Shown here in pieces: positions 43,741 through 56,087 of a DNA stretch of 64,000 nt. The stretch is taken from positions 147,786,721 to 147,850,720 of the forward strand of contig NC_134530.1 in NCBI RefSeq assembly GCF_050624435.1, given 5' to 3'. The stretch's first letter is position 1; the number at the start of each line of letters is the position of its first letter. This DNA is from Tenrec ecaudatus. Taxonomy: Eukaryota; Chordata; Mammalia; Afrosoricida; Tenrecidae. A model generated the notes under the pieces. That model was given only the letters and a program-made list of their open reading frames with translations. It made no database searches and was not told the DNA's origin. Position numbers and translations under genes: made by a program.

Positions 43741-46265
43741 TATGGATGGCTGAATCTTTATAGAACTATGATCTACTCTGTAAACTGCCACCTAATGCAC
43801 AATAAAAAGTTTGGCCATAAAGCGAAGTACATTGCCTCAGGCAAGGACATTAAAGCCCTTACTTCAGACTACCTACAAACCGCTCAAAGGTCACCAGACT
43901 TAATACTGAACAAGAAGACTGCTTATTGGAGTCTAGAAATTGCAGGCAATGGATCCCCAAGTGTTTGGAAATCGCTATGCCTTGGCATGACTTGACCAAA
44001 TTCACCTAATAGAGTGGGAACATCATTTCTTTTAGAAAAATTAATATAAAACTAGTCCCAAGGAGATAGAGATTAGCATGTCTTGAAGGCCTAACTCTTC
44101 CAAACTTCACTATGATTCCATTTTCCCTGATTATCAACTACCCCTCCTTCCCTAAGCATATTCCCTCACGTCCCTGGGTCCCGCAAGTCTTCCAAGGTCT
44201 CATGGAACTCCAGAAGCCTGAAGGAAATCACCTACCCGGTTGTGGGTGCTGGTGAATCCCAAATCCGAAATACAGATCCTGTCTGGAGGACACTCCTGGT
44301 GGAATCAGGCGAGTGAGAGAATTCCTTCAGTACTCAAGACCCGGCCGTCAGGCAGGAGAAGCAAGCCAGGCGCAGTGTCCTGAGCCAGAAGCGAGAATGA
44401 AGGTTAAAATCGGTCTCCGTGTTTCTGTGCATGCGCAGTCAGGAAAGGGGAGGTGACAGGAAAATGGCTGTGATGCAGGTGCGGTTTTTGCCTTTTGCAG
44501 ACCATACCTCCAGTGACGAGCTGCACCCTCTGGTCAAGCGGAGACCCAAAACACATCCCGTCTGGATACTGTACATTAACATTACAGAAAACACCTTCCA
44601 AAATGGGATTCGAACCACGGGCATAAAGGCTAGAAGTGACAAAACATCGTAAGGATTATAGCTCAAACCCACACCAAGCTCCCTGTCCAAGACGGCTGTG
44701 GCGACAATCCACACACAGCGACCTCATGTATGACAGATGGTCCACTCACTGAGCATGATGTCCGTCCCAGGGACCAGCTTCTGGTGACATTATTCCACAA
44801 TGTGTCAGATGAGCTGTGGAGTCAGCAGATCTCACCAAAAACAGACATTCCATGACACCATTCTTACAACGGAATAAAGAAAAACTGGGTTTCACACCAA
44901 AGGAAAAGCCTTTGACGACTAAGGAGGGTGGGGGAGGGGAACACAGGGCGAGAGGGAGGGGAGAAAGAGCCACCTAACTCAGGGGGGGTTACTGGGACAT
45001 TGTCAAGGTTTTGAAGCCTTGAGTTGAGCGATTGTGTACAGTACGTTTTTCTTTGCATGTGCTCTGTTCCACGAAGAAGGAAATGAGCATCTTTAGAAAG
45101 AAAACGAGAAGGGTCACAGCGTGTAAACCCCTCAGTTTCCTCACCCATCAGATGAAAACACTGGTCTGTGCGGTTATAGAAAGTAAACGTGAAGCTGATG
45201 TCTATGCTCTCGTGGCACATGCGTTCATGGTCTCAAACAATCGGGAAAAAACAATTTAGTTACCTAAAAAATGAAATTAAGGAGGAGAAAAAATCAAGTC
45301 ACCTAAGTCAATAAATGCAAAAAATAAATATTTTTTTTAAAGTTGAGTGACCCTAAAATGCAATGAAGGGAGTACATGATTAGAGAGAGTGTAGAGCATG
45401 GGAGAATTACAAATCAAATGTAGAGTCAGAAAGTCCTGCATTCAGAGTCTGACCATGACCCCAAACCTCTGGCAAGTTACTAGGAAGAAAAATTGGAGCA
45501 TAAACTACTTTGCAAATGAAAAGAAAATATAAATTTTTCTTTCTCTTTCTTTTCTTTTAAGATGGATTGTTTGAGAGAGTAAAGAAAATATTATATATGT
45601 AACCCTTCACCCAATGGACAATAACAAGTTTTTAAAAAAATAAACACAATGATCTATTGTTCATATGTAAATAACCTGGTACTTGGCACAGAACAAGTGC
45701 TTGAGAAATAAAATGATAGTTACTTCTGTATTTCCACTACAACTTTATTACTACCACATACCCAATATATGCTTAGAGTCCTGTACTAGTAGAAGATACA
45801 AAATGGCAGGAATTTAATGACTGTTGGGGAAACATCTGTGAAATAATACTTGTTAAATTGAGAAGTCTCAAAGGGTAATAACCTATACTACATAAATACT
45901 TCATTAAAGATTGAAATAACCCCTCAGTAGATAAAGAACAAAAAGAGACAACTCACAAAGAGAAACTGGGGAGAATAAAGTACTTTCTGAGCTGAAGGGT
46001 AATTGTAAATCTTTAAGAATATTTTCCCTCCAAATATGATGGTCTTTCATTAAACAAACAAACACTTGCGTCGGCCTGGGCTACCTCTCTGCTGGGCTTT
46101 TCTTGGGCAGGTTATCCTTCCTCTGACTGTGTTTGAAAAGTCATTTTCAACTTATGGGGCAGTTCTTCTCTGCATACAGAGTCACCACGAGTAAGAGACA
46201 GCCAACAACAACATGTTCGTGGCCCCAAGAACAATTATTTTAAAAGAAAAATATTTCCTAACTTA
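43741..46265. other. Unclassified intergenic sequence
   Basis: A plus-strand frame at 43,726-43,995 and another near 44,419-44,652 have no family resemblance. 44,930-44,970 is purine-rich. 45,500-46,260 is AT-rich with a weak AfroSINE tail near 46,140-46,215. No gene recognised. Confidence 0.5.
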
Positions 46266-46278
46266 AGGGGAAATATTT

Positions 46279-47493
46279 TTAAATTATTTTTTTAAATCAT
46301 TTTATTGGGGGCTCATACAACTCTTATCACAATGCATACATACATCAATTGTGTAGAGCACATTTGTACATTCATTGCCCTCATCATTCTCAAAACATTT
46401 GTTCTCCACCTAAGCCCCTGGCATCAGCTTCTCATTTTTCCCCTCCCTCCACAGTCTTCCCTCCCTCATAAACCCTTGATAATTTATAAATTATTATTTT
46501 GTCTTATCTTACCCTGTCTGACGGCTCCCTTCACTCCTTTTCTGTTGTCCGTCCCCCAGGGAGGAAGTCACATGCAGATCCTTGTAATCTGTTCCCCCTT
46601 TGCAACCCACCCTCCCTCCACCCTCCCAGTATCGCCACTCACACCACTGGTGCTGAAAGGATCATCTACCCTGGATTCCCTGTGTTTCCAGTTCCTATCT
46701 GTACCAGTGCACATCCTCTGGTCTAGCCGGATTTGTAAGGTAGAATTGGGATCATGCTAGTGTGGGAGGAGGAAGCATTTAGGAACTACAGGAAAGTTGT
46801 TTCATTGTTGCTACATTGCATCCTGACTGGCTCATCTCCTCCCACAGACCCTTCTGTGAGGGGATCTCCAGTGGCCTACAAATGGACTTTGGGTCTCCAC
46901 TCCGCACTCTCCCCCTCATTCACTATGATATGATTTTTTGTTCTGATGATGCCTGATATCTGATCCCTTCGACACCTCGTGATCACACCAACTGGTGTGT
47001 TTCTTCCATGTGGGCTTTGTTGCTTCTGAACTAGATGGCTGCTTGTTTACCTTCAAGCTTTTAAGACCCCAGATGCTATCTCTTTTGATAGCCAGGCACC
47101 AGCAGCTGCTTTCACCACATTTGCTTATTCACCCGCTTTGTCTTCAGTGGTTGTGTCGGGAAGGTGAGCATCATAGAATGCCAATTTAATAGAAGAAAGT
47201 ATTCTTACATTGAGGGAGTACTTGAGTGGAGACCCAATGTCCTTCTGCTACCTTAATACTAAACCTATAAATATATGCACATAGATCTATTTCCCCATCT
47301 TCATATATAAATGTATTTGGATATGTACATGCCTTTATTTAGACCTCTATAAATGTCCTTTGCCTCCTAGCTCTTTCCTCTCTTTCCTTTGACTTTCCTC
47401 TTGTCCCACTATTATGCTCAGTCTTCATTTGGGTTTCAGCAATTCCTCTGGGTTACATTACACTTGATCATGCCCTACCAGCCCTCCTACAAT
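46279..47493 (-). mobile_element. L1 3' insertion with 13-bp target-site duplication
   Basis: AGGGGAAATATTT lies at 46,266-46,278 and 47,494-47,506. The 1.2 kb between is antisense L1 3' UTR starting with a T-rich tail. It is separated by 315 bp of other sequence from the large L1 that follows. Confidence 0.93.
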
Positions 47494-47506
47494 AGGGGAA
47501 ATATTT

Positions 47507-47821
47507 GATGAAAATGCCCAGTTTTGGTTAAACTGAGGTGATACAGGCACACTCAGATCTATGGCAGTGCAAATTACACAACAGAGGCTTGATAAGCTCA
47601 GATGTTATTAAAACACAGAACTGAAATTGGTCTTATAGGTTATTTTACTTGCAAAGTGAATTTTTCATAAATTCCTAACTTCCTTAGTAAGTTAATACAT
47701 ACATGACAATGTTTTGTTAGGTGTCTATGAGTCAGTACAACAGAATGAAACAATTGTGATGTTTGGTCCTTCAGTTGCAGTCACTGTGTCAGTCCATCCT
47801 CTTTGGGGCGCCATTCCCTTT
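47507..47821. other. Spacer between two L1 pieces
   Basis: AT-rich, no repeat or gene recognised. Confidence 0.5.
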
Positions 47822-48689
47822 TAGCAAGCACTGACAAAGAACAAGACAAAACACAAGAAAGAAAAGCTTGTAGTTAGCTCAAGGGTCATTTGGTGGCCTT
47901 TAGGAGTGTTTTCCAGTCCAGTCTGTTGGGGCACCACGTCCTGGCCCCAAAGTCCACCTTCAGAATTCACTGGGGACCTTGCCGCTCCATTCCCTTGTTG
48001 TCTGCTGCACTCCCCCAGTGCTTTGCCTCGGTGTGACGGGATCAGATCGGGCGCAATTCGCACACTGTGTCTCCAGTGCTGTCCCCCGCAGGGCCATGGA
48101 TCAGTGAGAGGCGTCATGTCTCACAGTGAGGCTGGCCATGTGGTCCTCTCTGTGGACTGGCTGCTCTAATTGGGATTATTGTCCTCAAGGCCTGGTGGGC
48201 CAGGATGTGCTCCACTCTCTCCTCCTCCCCCTTCATCTGCTCCCGTGTGCTCTGATCAGATATGTCCCTCTCCCGGAGCTGCAGATTCAGTGCCGTCCTT
48301 TGAAATAAATTCTTCTGGGGGGAGGGGCAGGCGTCCACTTAATATTTGGCACCGGGGCCAGCCCCCCAGACCTCTCCACTGGTTCCCTACTCCATGCCAG
48401 AATGTTGCGTTCACATCTTGGGGCACTGGGTTGAAGTCTGGGCCCTCTTTCCCTGTGGAGATATAAACAATACCCTCCCTTTGGATGGGTTAGCGCCCCC
48501 TGACCCCGCTACCCATTTCTTCCTTATTCATCATTTTTTTCCCTTTCCCCACCTCCGTCCCAGTTGTCTACCATGTACATCCCTGCATTTGATCTGGTCC
48601 CTGCCATACTACACGGTCCTCACCCTAAGAATGTTTGTATACAGTAGCTTTTAACCTATGACCCTTTTGCATTTTTTTTAACACTCATC

Positions 48690-49763
48690 TCAGCGGACTC
48701 ATGTTGTACTTGTCCTTTTGTGCCTGACTTATTTCGTTTAGCATGATTTCCTTGAGTTCTTCCCATGCAGCAATGTACTTCATATGTTCATCACTGCTTT
48801 TTAGTGATGCGTAGTACTCCATTGTATGTATATACCACAGTTTTTTAATCCAATCGTCAGTTGATGGAAATTTGGTTTACTTCCAACTCCTTGCAATTTT
48901 GAACTGTGCTGCAATGAACATCGGAGCACAGATATCTGGTTGTGGTTTGTTTTTTGCCTCTTCTGGGTATATGCCCAGTAGGGGGATTGCTGGGTCGTGT
49001 GGTAACTCAATTTCCATCTGTTTTAGATATCGCCAAATCGATTTCCACAGTGGTCGTACATACTTACAGGTCCACCAGCAGTGGATGAGAGCTCCTGTCT
49101 CCCCACAGTCCCTCCAACACTTGTTGTTTTCTGATATTTTGAATTGGGCTACCTTTGAGGGTGTTAGGTGGTACCTCATTGATGTTTTAATTTGCATTTC
49201 TCTTATGGCTAAAGATCAGGAACATTTTCTCATGTTTGTTGGCCATTCGGATTTCTGCCCTGTGAAACTTATGTTCAAGTCCTTTGCCCACCTCTCAAGT
49301 GGGCAATTAGGTTTTTTCTTTTTGAAAGCTAGCAGAGTATTGTAGATTTTAGTAATAAGGCCTTTGTCTGATGTGTCATTGCTAAAGATGTTTTCCCAGT
49401 CGTGGATCCTCTTATTACTCTCTTGGTGAATTCTTTCGATGTACACAAGTTTTTTATCTTTAGTATATCCCATTTGTCAATTTGTGCCTCCTCTGTGTTT
49501 GTGTCCTTCCCTATTTTTGATAGCCCATGTATTCCCTGTGCCAAAGCTCTCAAGTTGGTCCCAATTCCCTCATTGATGGCCCTAATGGTTTGGGGTTTAA
49601 CTTCTAGGTCTGTGATACACTTTGAGTTTATTCTTGTGCATGAAGTGAGATAAGGGTCTTGCTTCATTTTCTGTAGGTAAATATCCATTTTTTCCCAACA
49701 CCACTTGTTAAAGAGGGCATCTGCTTCCCATTTGATATTTTTGGGGCCCTTATCAAAGATCAA
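48690..49763 (-). pseudogene. L1 ORF2, C-terminal part
   Basis: The cysteine-rich end ([18 protein letters not shown]) and [12 protein letters not shown] are characteristic of the L1 ORF2 C terminus; frames are split around 49,200 and 49,330-49,470. Broken. Confidence 0.88.
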
Positions 49764-50034
49764 TTGTCTTTATGCTGATGATTTTATTTCTGGGTTTTCA
49801 GTTCTTTTCCATGGGTCTGAGTATCTGTCATTGTACTGATACTATGTGGTTTTGACAACTGTGGCTGTATAGTATGTGCTAAAGTCAGGTAAAGCATGCC
49901 CTCCCACCATGTCCTTCTTCTTGAGGAGTTCTCTGCTAATTCTGGGCTCTTCCTTCTCCATATGAATTTGGTAATCAGTTTTTTCATTTCTTTGAAGAAC
50001 AATGAGGGTAATTGTATCAAAATTGCATTAAAGG

Positions 50035-51254
50035 TTATATAGTGGCTTTGGCAGAACTGACATCTTGACTATATTGAGTCTTCCAATCCATGAGCATGGG
50101 ATATTCTTCCATTTGTTTAGGTCGCTCTTGGTTTCTTGTAATAGTGTTCTGTAGTTTCCCCCCATATAGATCTTTTGTTCTTTTAGTCAGGTATATCCCT
50201 ATATATTTCCATTTGTATTTGGCTATTGTTAAGGGTACCACCTTTTTTATCTCCTCTTCTATGGTCTTATCTGATGTGTATAACAGCCTGATGGACTTCT
50301 GTTTGTTGATCTTGCATCCTGCCACTCTCCCAAACTCCTCTATTGCTTCCAGTACTCCCCTTGTGGAATTTTTGGGATTTTCCATATATAAAATCATATC
50401 ATCTGCAAATAACGATAGTTTCACCTCTTCCTTCCCCAGACGAATACCTTTAATGTCTCTTCTTTGCCTTATGCTGTTAGCTAAAACCTTCAGCACGATA
50501 TTAAATAAGAGTGAGAACAAGGGGCTTCCTTGTCTGGTCCCCTTTTTCAGTGGGATTGTGTTAGTCTTTTCTCCATTGACTACCACGTTGGCTGTTGGTT
50601 TTTCATATATAGCTTGTATTGTCTTGAGGAACTTTCCTTCCATTCCTATCTTCTCAAGTGTCTTAAACAGGAATTGGTGTTGGATGTTGTCAACTGCTTT
50701 TTCTGCATCTATCGATATTATCATGTTGTTCTTATAGTTTTTCAGTCAATGTGGTGAATAATGCTACTGATCTTTCGTATGTTGAGCCATCCTTGCATCT
50801 CTGGTATGAATCCCACTTGCCCATGGTGAATTTTTTGTTTTACATACTTTTGTATTCTGGCAGCTAGTGTTTTGTTAAGGATTTTTGCATCGATGTTCAT
50901 TAGGGATATTGGTTTTTAGTTCTCAATTCTTGTGGGATCCTTGCCCAGTTTTGGTATCAGAGTTATACCAGCTTCATAGAAGGAGTTTGGGAGTTTGCCA
51001 TCTTTTTCTATGTTCTGGAAGAGTTTGTGTAGGATTGGTATTAGTTCTTCCCTAAATGCTTGGGAGAATTCTCCAGTGAAACCATCTGGTCCAGGGAATT
51101 TTTTTGTTAGTAATCCCTTAATAACCTTGTCTATTTCTTCTATTGTTATGGGTCTGTTGAGATTCTTGACGTCCACTGAGGATAGTCTAGGGAGGGATTG
51201 TTTTTCCAAGAACTTGTCCATGTCTTCCAAATTGTTGAATTCATTGGAATACAA
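50035..51254 (-). pseudogene. L1 ORF2, reverse transcriptase part
   Basis: Upstream frame (51,254-50,916) holds [19 protein letters not shown] and [15 protein letters not shown]. Downstream frame (50,724-50,035) holds KGTRQGSPLFSLLFN and the catalytic FADD. A stop separates IEN and the following [15 protein letters not shown] segment. Confidence 0.92.
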
Positions 51255-51549
51255 TCCTTCATAGTACTATCCTTTTGATTTCATTAGGGTCTGTTGTAAT
51301 GACCCCTCTTTCATCCCTTATTCTTGTTATTGAAATTTGTTCCTTCCTTTCTTTGGTTAGGTTTGCCAGTGGTCTATCGATTCTGTTTATCCTTTAAAAG
51401 AATCAACTTTTAGCAGTATTAATTTTTCCATAGTTTTCTTATCTTCCCTCTCCTGAATCTCAGCCATGATTTTTATAATTTCTTTTCTTTTGCTATTAGT
51501 AGGATTGTCCTGCTGACTCTGCTCTAGTTGTAAATTTTGTGCCAGCGTA

Positions 51550-52620
51550 TCAATCATTTATTGCATTCATTGCTATGAAACTTCCTCTGATAACTGCCTT
51601 TGCTGTGTCCCATAAGTTTTGGTACATCGTGTGCTCATTCTTGTTGGTTTCTAGAAATTTCCGAATTTCATCTCTGATCTGCACCAGTACGCAGTCCTTT
51701 TGCAGTACAGAGTTATTCATCCTCCAATTGTTTGCTCTTGTTTTCTTTGTTTTCCTTTTGTTGATTTCCAGCCTTATGGCACAGTGGTCAGAGAGCGACG
51801 TCTGCATGATTTCAATGTGCTTAAATTTATGTAGATTCGCCTTATGCCCCAGCATGTGCTCTATCTTCGAATATGTGCCATGTGGGCTTGAGAAGAATGT
51901 GAATTTTTTAGTATTTGGATGAAAAGCTCTGTAAATATCTATCAGGTCAAATTTGCTAATTGTGGTGTTTAGATCTCTAGCCTCCTTGTTGAGTTTCTTT
52001 CCCTGTGATCTGTCTTTCTCAGAGAGTGGTGTGTTGAAATCATCCACTATAATTGTTGAGGGTGTGATTTCTTTTTTTTATATCATTTTATTGGGGGGGG
52101 GGGGCTTGTGCAATTCTTCTCACAATCTATACATACATCCCTTGTGTCAAGAACATATGTACATTTGTTGCCATAATCATTCTCAAAACATTTGTCTTCT
52201 ACCTGAGCCTTTAATATCTGCTGCTCATTTTCCCCTCCCTCCCCATTCCCCTTACCTCATGAACCCTTGAGGCTGTGATTTCTTTTTTTAATCTTTTGGA
52301 GTGTTTGGTTGATGTATTCAGTGGGTCTCTCATTTGGGGAATATATGTTTGCAATGCTTAGTGGTTCTTTGTCTACCATTCCCTTGAGCATTATATAGTG
52401 TCTTTTATGGTTTGCACTTTGAGGTCAATTTTATCCGAGATTAGGATGGCAACCTCTGCTTTTTTGAATTGATGTTTGCTTGATATGACTTTTTCCAGCC
52501 TTTGATTCTCAGCCTATTTTTGTCTGTAGCCTTGAGATGTGTCTCCTGTAGACAGCAGATTGATAGGTTGTGTTTTCTAACCAGTCTGCTAGTCTCAGTC
52601 TTTTAATGTTTGAGTTCAGG
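51550..52620 (-). pseudogene. L1 ORF2, endonuclease part, interrupted by a later L1
   Basis: DDFNTPLS (the family has GDFN) and the catalytic SDHCAI are readable at about 52,047-51,750. N-terminal codons continue above 52,268, beyond the inserted L1 at 52,081-52,267. Confidence 0.85.
52081..52267 (-). mobile_element. Short L1 3' insertion within the larger L1
   Basis: About 190 bp of L1 3' UTR ('TATCATTTTATTGGGG') flanked by an approximately 20-bp direct repeat with one mismatch, centred on GTGTGATTTCTTTTTTT (ends at 52,080) and CTGTGATTTCTTTTTTT (52,273 on). Confidence 0.9.
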
Positions 52621-52716
52621 CCATTGATATTCAGGGTTATTATCTCTATCTGCAGACTCTGTGATGTCATTTTATACCTGTTGTGTTGGGAGTTTTCCTA
52701 CTTTCTCATTAGTTTG

Positions 52717-52721
<5 letters not shown>

Positions 52722-52810
<89 letters not shown>
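52722..52810. repeat. Compound (TG)n(AG)n microsatellite
   Basis: About 19 TG units followed by about 25 GA units. It lies between the ORF1 and ORF2 parts of the decayed L1. Confidence 0.97.
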
Positions 52811-52815
<5 letters not shown>

Positions 52816-53228
52816 GACTTATTTCCATCCTTAAGCCAATGTTATCTTGGGGTCTGTTTTCGCTTTGTTTCCCTCTGGATGAGGTTGTTCTTTGTGGCAG
52901 TCTCTTATTTATGCTTGGTGAGTGTTGTTCTTCTGCCCATACTGGGTCAGCAAGGATCTTTTGTAGGGCTGGGTTTCTTCTAACATATTCTTTGAGTTTT
53001 TCCCTGTCTGGGTAGACTCTTACATCTCCATCTATCTTGATCTATATTTTGGCTGGGTAGAGTATTTTTGGCTTTGCCTTGTTTTCCTTCAATTTTTGGA
53101 ATATGTTACTCCACTCTCTCCTCTTCTTCATAGTTTCTGCTGATAGATCTGAGCATATTCTTATTTGGAGACCTTTATATATGATTGCTTGTTTTTCCCT
53201 AGCTGCTCTCATGCTTTTCTCCTTTTCC

Positions 53229-53860
53229 TCAAAGTTTTATGTGCCTTGGTGACTTCTTCTTGGAATTCAGTCTTCCTTGGGTTCTTTCAGCCTCCTGAAT
53301 GGTTGCCTGGTTTTCATTCATTAAGCTGGGAAAGTTTTCCTCCAAGAATTCTCTCACTATTGTTGCAGATGACTTCTTTGTTGTGTCTTCCTCTGGTAAG
53401 CCAATAATTCTAATGTTGTTCTGCTTCATAGCATCAGGCATAGCTCTTAGGTTTTCTTCAGCTTCTCTGATGATCTTATTAGATTTTTGTTTATGTTTGT
53501 TAAAGTCTGCTTGGCTGTCCTCCAAATCACTGATGCGGTTCTCTGATTCCTCCAGTTGATTCTCAAGGTCCGTGTTTCTGCTACTGGTTTTTGTTATCTC
53601 CTCCCTAAGCTCCTGTATTTACCTTGGTGTATGGCCTTTATCTCCTCTGTCATTTCATCCTTTTTTCTGTATTGTTTCCCTCATATCCTGTATGACTCTA
53701 AGCAGCATTCTGAAATTTCTTTCTGTGGCAGCTCAATGTCTGCTTCTTCTATGTATGTTGTTATGTTCCGGACATCTTCTGCCATTGCCTTTTGTTTCTC
53801 CTTTTTTTCGTTGAGGTCTTTGCACCTGATGCTGTTTCACATAGCATCGTTTTAGAGGAG
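53229..53860 (-). pseudogene. L1 ORF1 remnant
   Basis: The minus strand reads NNIRIIGLPEEDTTK, the RNA-binding domain motif of L1 ORF1 (RIIG.PE), then a basic C-terminal part. It is preceded by a coiled-coil-like region in broken frames. Confidence 0.85.
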
Positions 53861-54384
53861 CCAGGTGCCATTTTCCAGGGAGTCAAAGAGCACTGGCTCT
53901 ATCTGGGAGACATGTAGGGATGCTTCTTCTAACTGCCTACAGCTAATTTTACTATGGGATTAACCTACCATTTTATCTCCCCGTGACTTCCCTATCAGGG
54001 AAGTGCCCCAGAAGACTGTTGGGTTGCCTGTTTTGGTGTTGCAGAGGTTGGGAAGAGGGTCCTGCAACAGCTTGGAATGTTGATGAGTGTTGGCCGAGCT
54101 GCCTTATGCCTCCAGGTACACAGGCAGGAATTCCCTGGTGATAAGTTGGGCAGAGTACCCCCGTGAGGGAAAGAAGGGCTTTCCCTAACCTCAGGGTAGA
54201 TACACAGGGTGAAGCTCACCTAGCTGGCTGTGGTGCAGGCATAAATGCCCTAGGCTAAGGGAAGTGGTCTGAAGGTCAGCAATGTAGTCTGAGAAAATTG
54301 GAAACAGACAAGGAGGAGAACGTTTTTTTTTTTAAATAAGACCATTTGGAATGTGTGGGAATATAGGAAAGAGAGGGAAACAAA

Positions 54385-54700
54385 AGCAACTGTGTAGCTG
54401 AGTCACACTTCCATGGAGCTGCGAGGGTTTAGCCCTGCCCTGGGGCAGCTGTGGCAAGCTGCAGCTGAGCCGAGAAAAGACCCTCTGCAACCCTCAAAGA
54501 CCGTGGGGGGACAGAGAGCAGAGATGCAAACAAAAGCAATAATGTAGCTGAACCCCATTCCTGCCGGTGGAGCTGCAAGGGTCCTTTCCCTGCTCTGAGG
54601 CAGGCGGGGCAAACTGTGGCTTTGTTGAGACCAAGCCCCTCTACAGGTTCCACATGATCCTGGCTCCAGCAGAGACAGGGGCTGGGCTAAGGTCAAGCCC
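54385..54700 (-). promoter_or_regulatory. L1 5' region with two monomer-like repeats
   Basis: Two related GC-rich units of about 150 bp: 'GTGTAGCTGAGTCACACTTC ... GGAGCTGCGAGGG' and 'ATGTAGCTGAACCCCATTCC ... GGAGCTGCAAGGG'. Monomer-type promoters are known from mouse L1. No gene is present. Confidence 0.55.
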
Positions 54701-54739
54701 CAGTCTGCTTCCACTGAGGTAGCCAAAAACCTCCAGCAA

Positions 54740-55315
54740 TTGCTGTGATCTTATGGAAGTAAATTGCTAGTCCTTTCTTCCGTGACACCACTGGGTGAAT
54801 TTGAACCACCAGTCATTTGTACCACATTGTGTAAAACCAATTGCCATTTTAGACTTACCCTTTAAAGCTAATGTCCCTTTGGCTTTATGCAGCACAATGG
54901 AGTCAATACTCTTGATGGGTGATCAGTCTTTAATAAATCATGCTGGTTGCTCAACTCTACCTGTCATAAAATATTCAGCGTTATAAATGTATTTCAGTGA
55001 AAGTGGTCACCAGGGCTTTAGTCCAAATCAGCGATGGGCTCAGGTTTCATCATATTTTTGGACAGATCAGATATGGGCCACAAATTGATTCCAGGAAGAA
55101 GCACCAAATGGCCCATTCCAGACAAAAGGTGAGGATTTGCGCTGTGATGGGAAGATGACCAGAACCTTCATGTGGTAGGACTCTTGGCCTGTCTCCCATC
55201 TGAAACTGGCTATGCTGATGAACTTGGGGGCTCATCTCATTATTACAAACTGAATCGCAGCATGTTAGGAAGCCTTCTCTAGTCCTTGGTTGTGAGAATT
55301 TAAAAATGTTTCTCC
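54740..55315. other. Unclassified intergenic sequence
   Basis: A weak antisense AfroSINE trace at about 54,770-54,830 ('GTGAATTTGAACCACCAG'). Otherwise nothing recognised. Confidence 0.45.
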
Positions 55316-55550
55316 TTCCTTGAGGAACTCTGTAGTGGTCACAGTAGGGCTGCTAATTTCAAGGCCAGCAGTTCAAAACCACCAACTGCTCCCAGTGAGA
55401 AAGATGAGGCTTTCTACTGTCTTAAAGAGTTACAGTGAGGAAAAAAAAAAGAGTTACAGTGTTGGAAACTCATGGGGGAAGTTCTACCCTATTACGAAGA
55501 GTCACTATGAGTCGGCATGGACTCAGTGGTAGTGAGTTTGGTTCCTTGAG
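55315..55550 (+). repeat. AfroSINE with an internal duplication
   Basis: Head 'AGGGCTGCTAATTTCAAGG', tail 'AAGAGTCACTATGAGTCGGC'. 'AAAGAGTTACAGTG' occurs twice (about 55,424 and 55,449) separated by an A-run. Confidence 0.92.
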
Positions 55551-56035
55551 GTTGTAACAGATGACCTGTGGAAGTTAAAAGGCGTGTAAGACTCTAGCTG
55601 GCAGTGGGGCTCAAATTACCAAGCCTTAGGTCCTGCACAGGAAGCATTGGGGAGAGGGAGATTTGAGAGGAACAGGTTCAGCTGTCCCATCAATGGGGAG
55701 ATGGTGACAGGTTTATAAATCATGTCTGAGGAGCTGTGGTCCTGATTGGCAGGTGGGGAGTATGGGGAGAGCTACAGGACTGACTTAATGGGCATTTCTG
55801 CTTAGAATACGGAGAACGGTTTCTGTTTCCTGCATAGCTGGGACTCGTGAATGGAGCATCTGGGCGAGAAAGAAGAGCTTGCTGCTTCCCTCTCCATCTG
55901 TTTGTTAACTTTTAGGACACAGCTGAAGAAGAGAGAATGTGGGGAGCAGGTTGGGAATCTAACAAGCTCCCAATCTGTAAGTTTGTTAGGGTCCAGCAAC
56001 GGCAAGCTGAGCTCTCTCGCTCTCTCTCTCTCTCT

Positions 56036-56087
<52 letters not shown>

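Larger units (their letters stand above)
47822..54740 (-). mobile_element. Nearly complete but decayed L1 retrotransposon
   Basis: Reading on the minus strand: promoter-like 5' region (about 53,900-54,740), ORF1 (about 53,230-53,860), a (GA)(CA) tract, ORF2 (about 48,690-52,620) and part of the 3' UTR to 47,822. The terminal 3' UTR and poly-A are missing. Both ORFs have multiple stops and frameshifts, so it is inactive. Confidence 0.92.

Noticed and set aside
43726-43995. 89-codon plus-strand frame
   Set aside because: No family motif, no start or splice context, and it lies at the end of a repeat copy.
44590-44640. GGTTCGAATCCC on the minus strand, like a tRNA B box
   Set aside because: Flanking bases do not form a T-stem or acceptor stem and no A box is placed correctly, so it is not a tRNA gene.
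48877-53525. Active L1 with intact ORFs
   Set aside because: ORF1 and ORF2 are split by stops, frameshifts and a nested insertion, and the 3' end is missing.
54403-54726. 107-codon minus-strand frame
   Set aside because: Lies in the GC-rich 5' region of the decayed L1 and matches no L1 protein.
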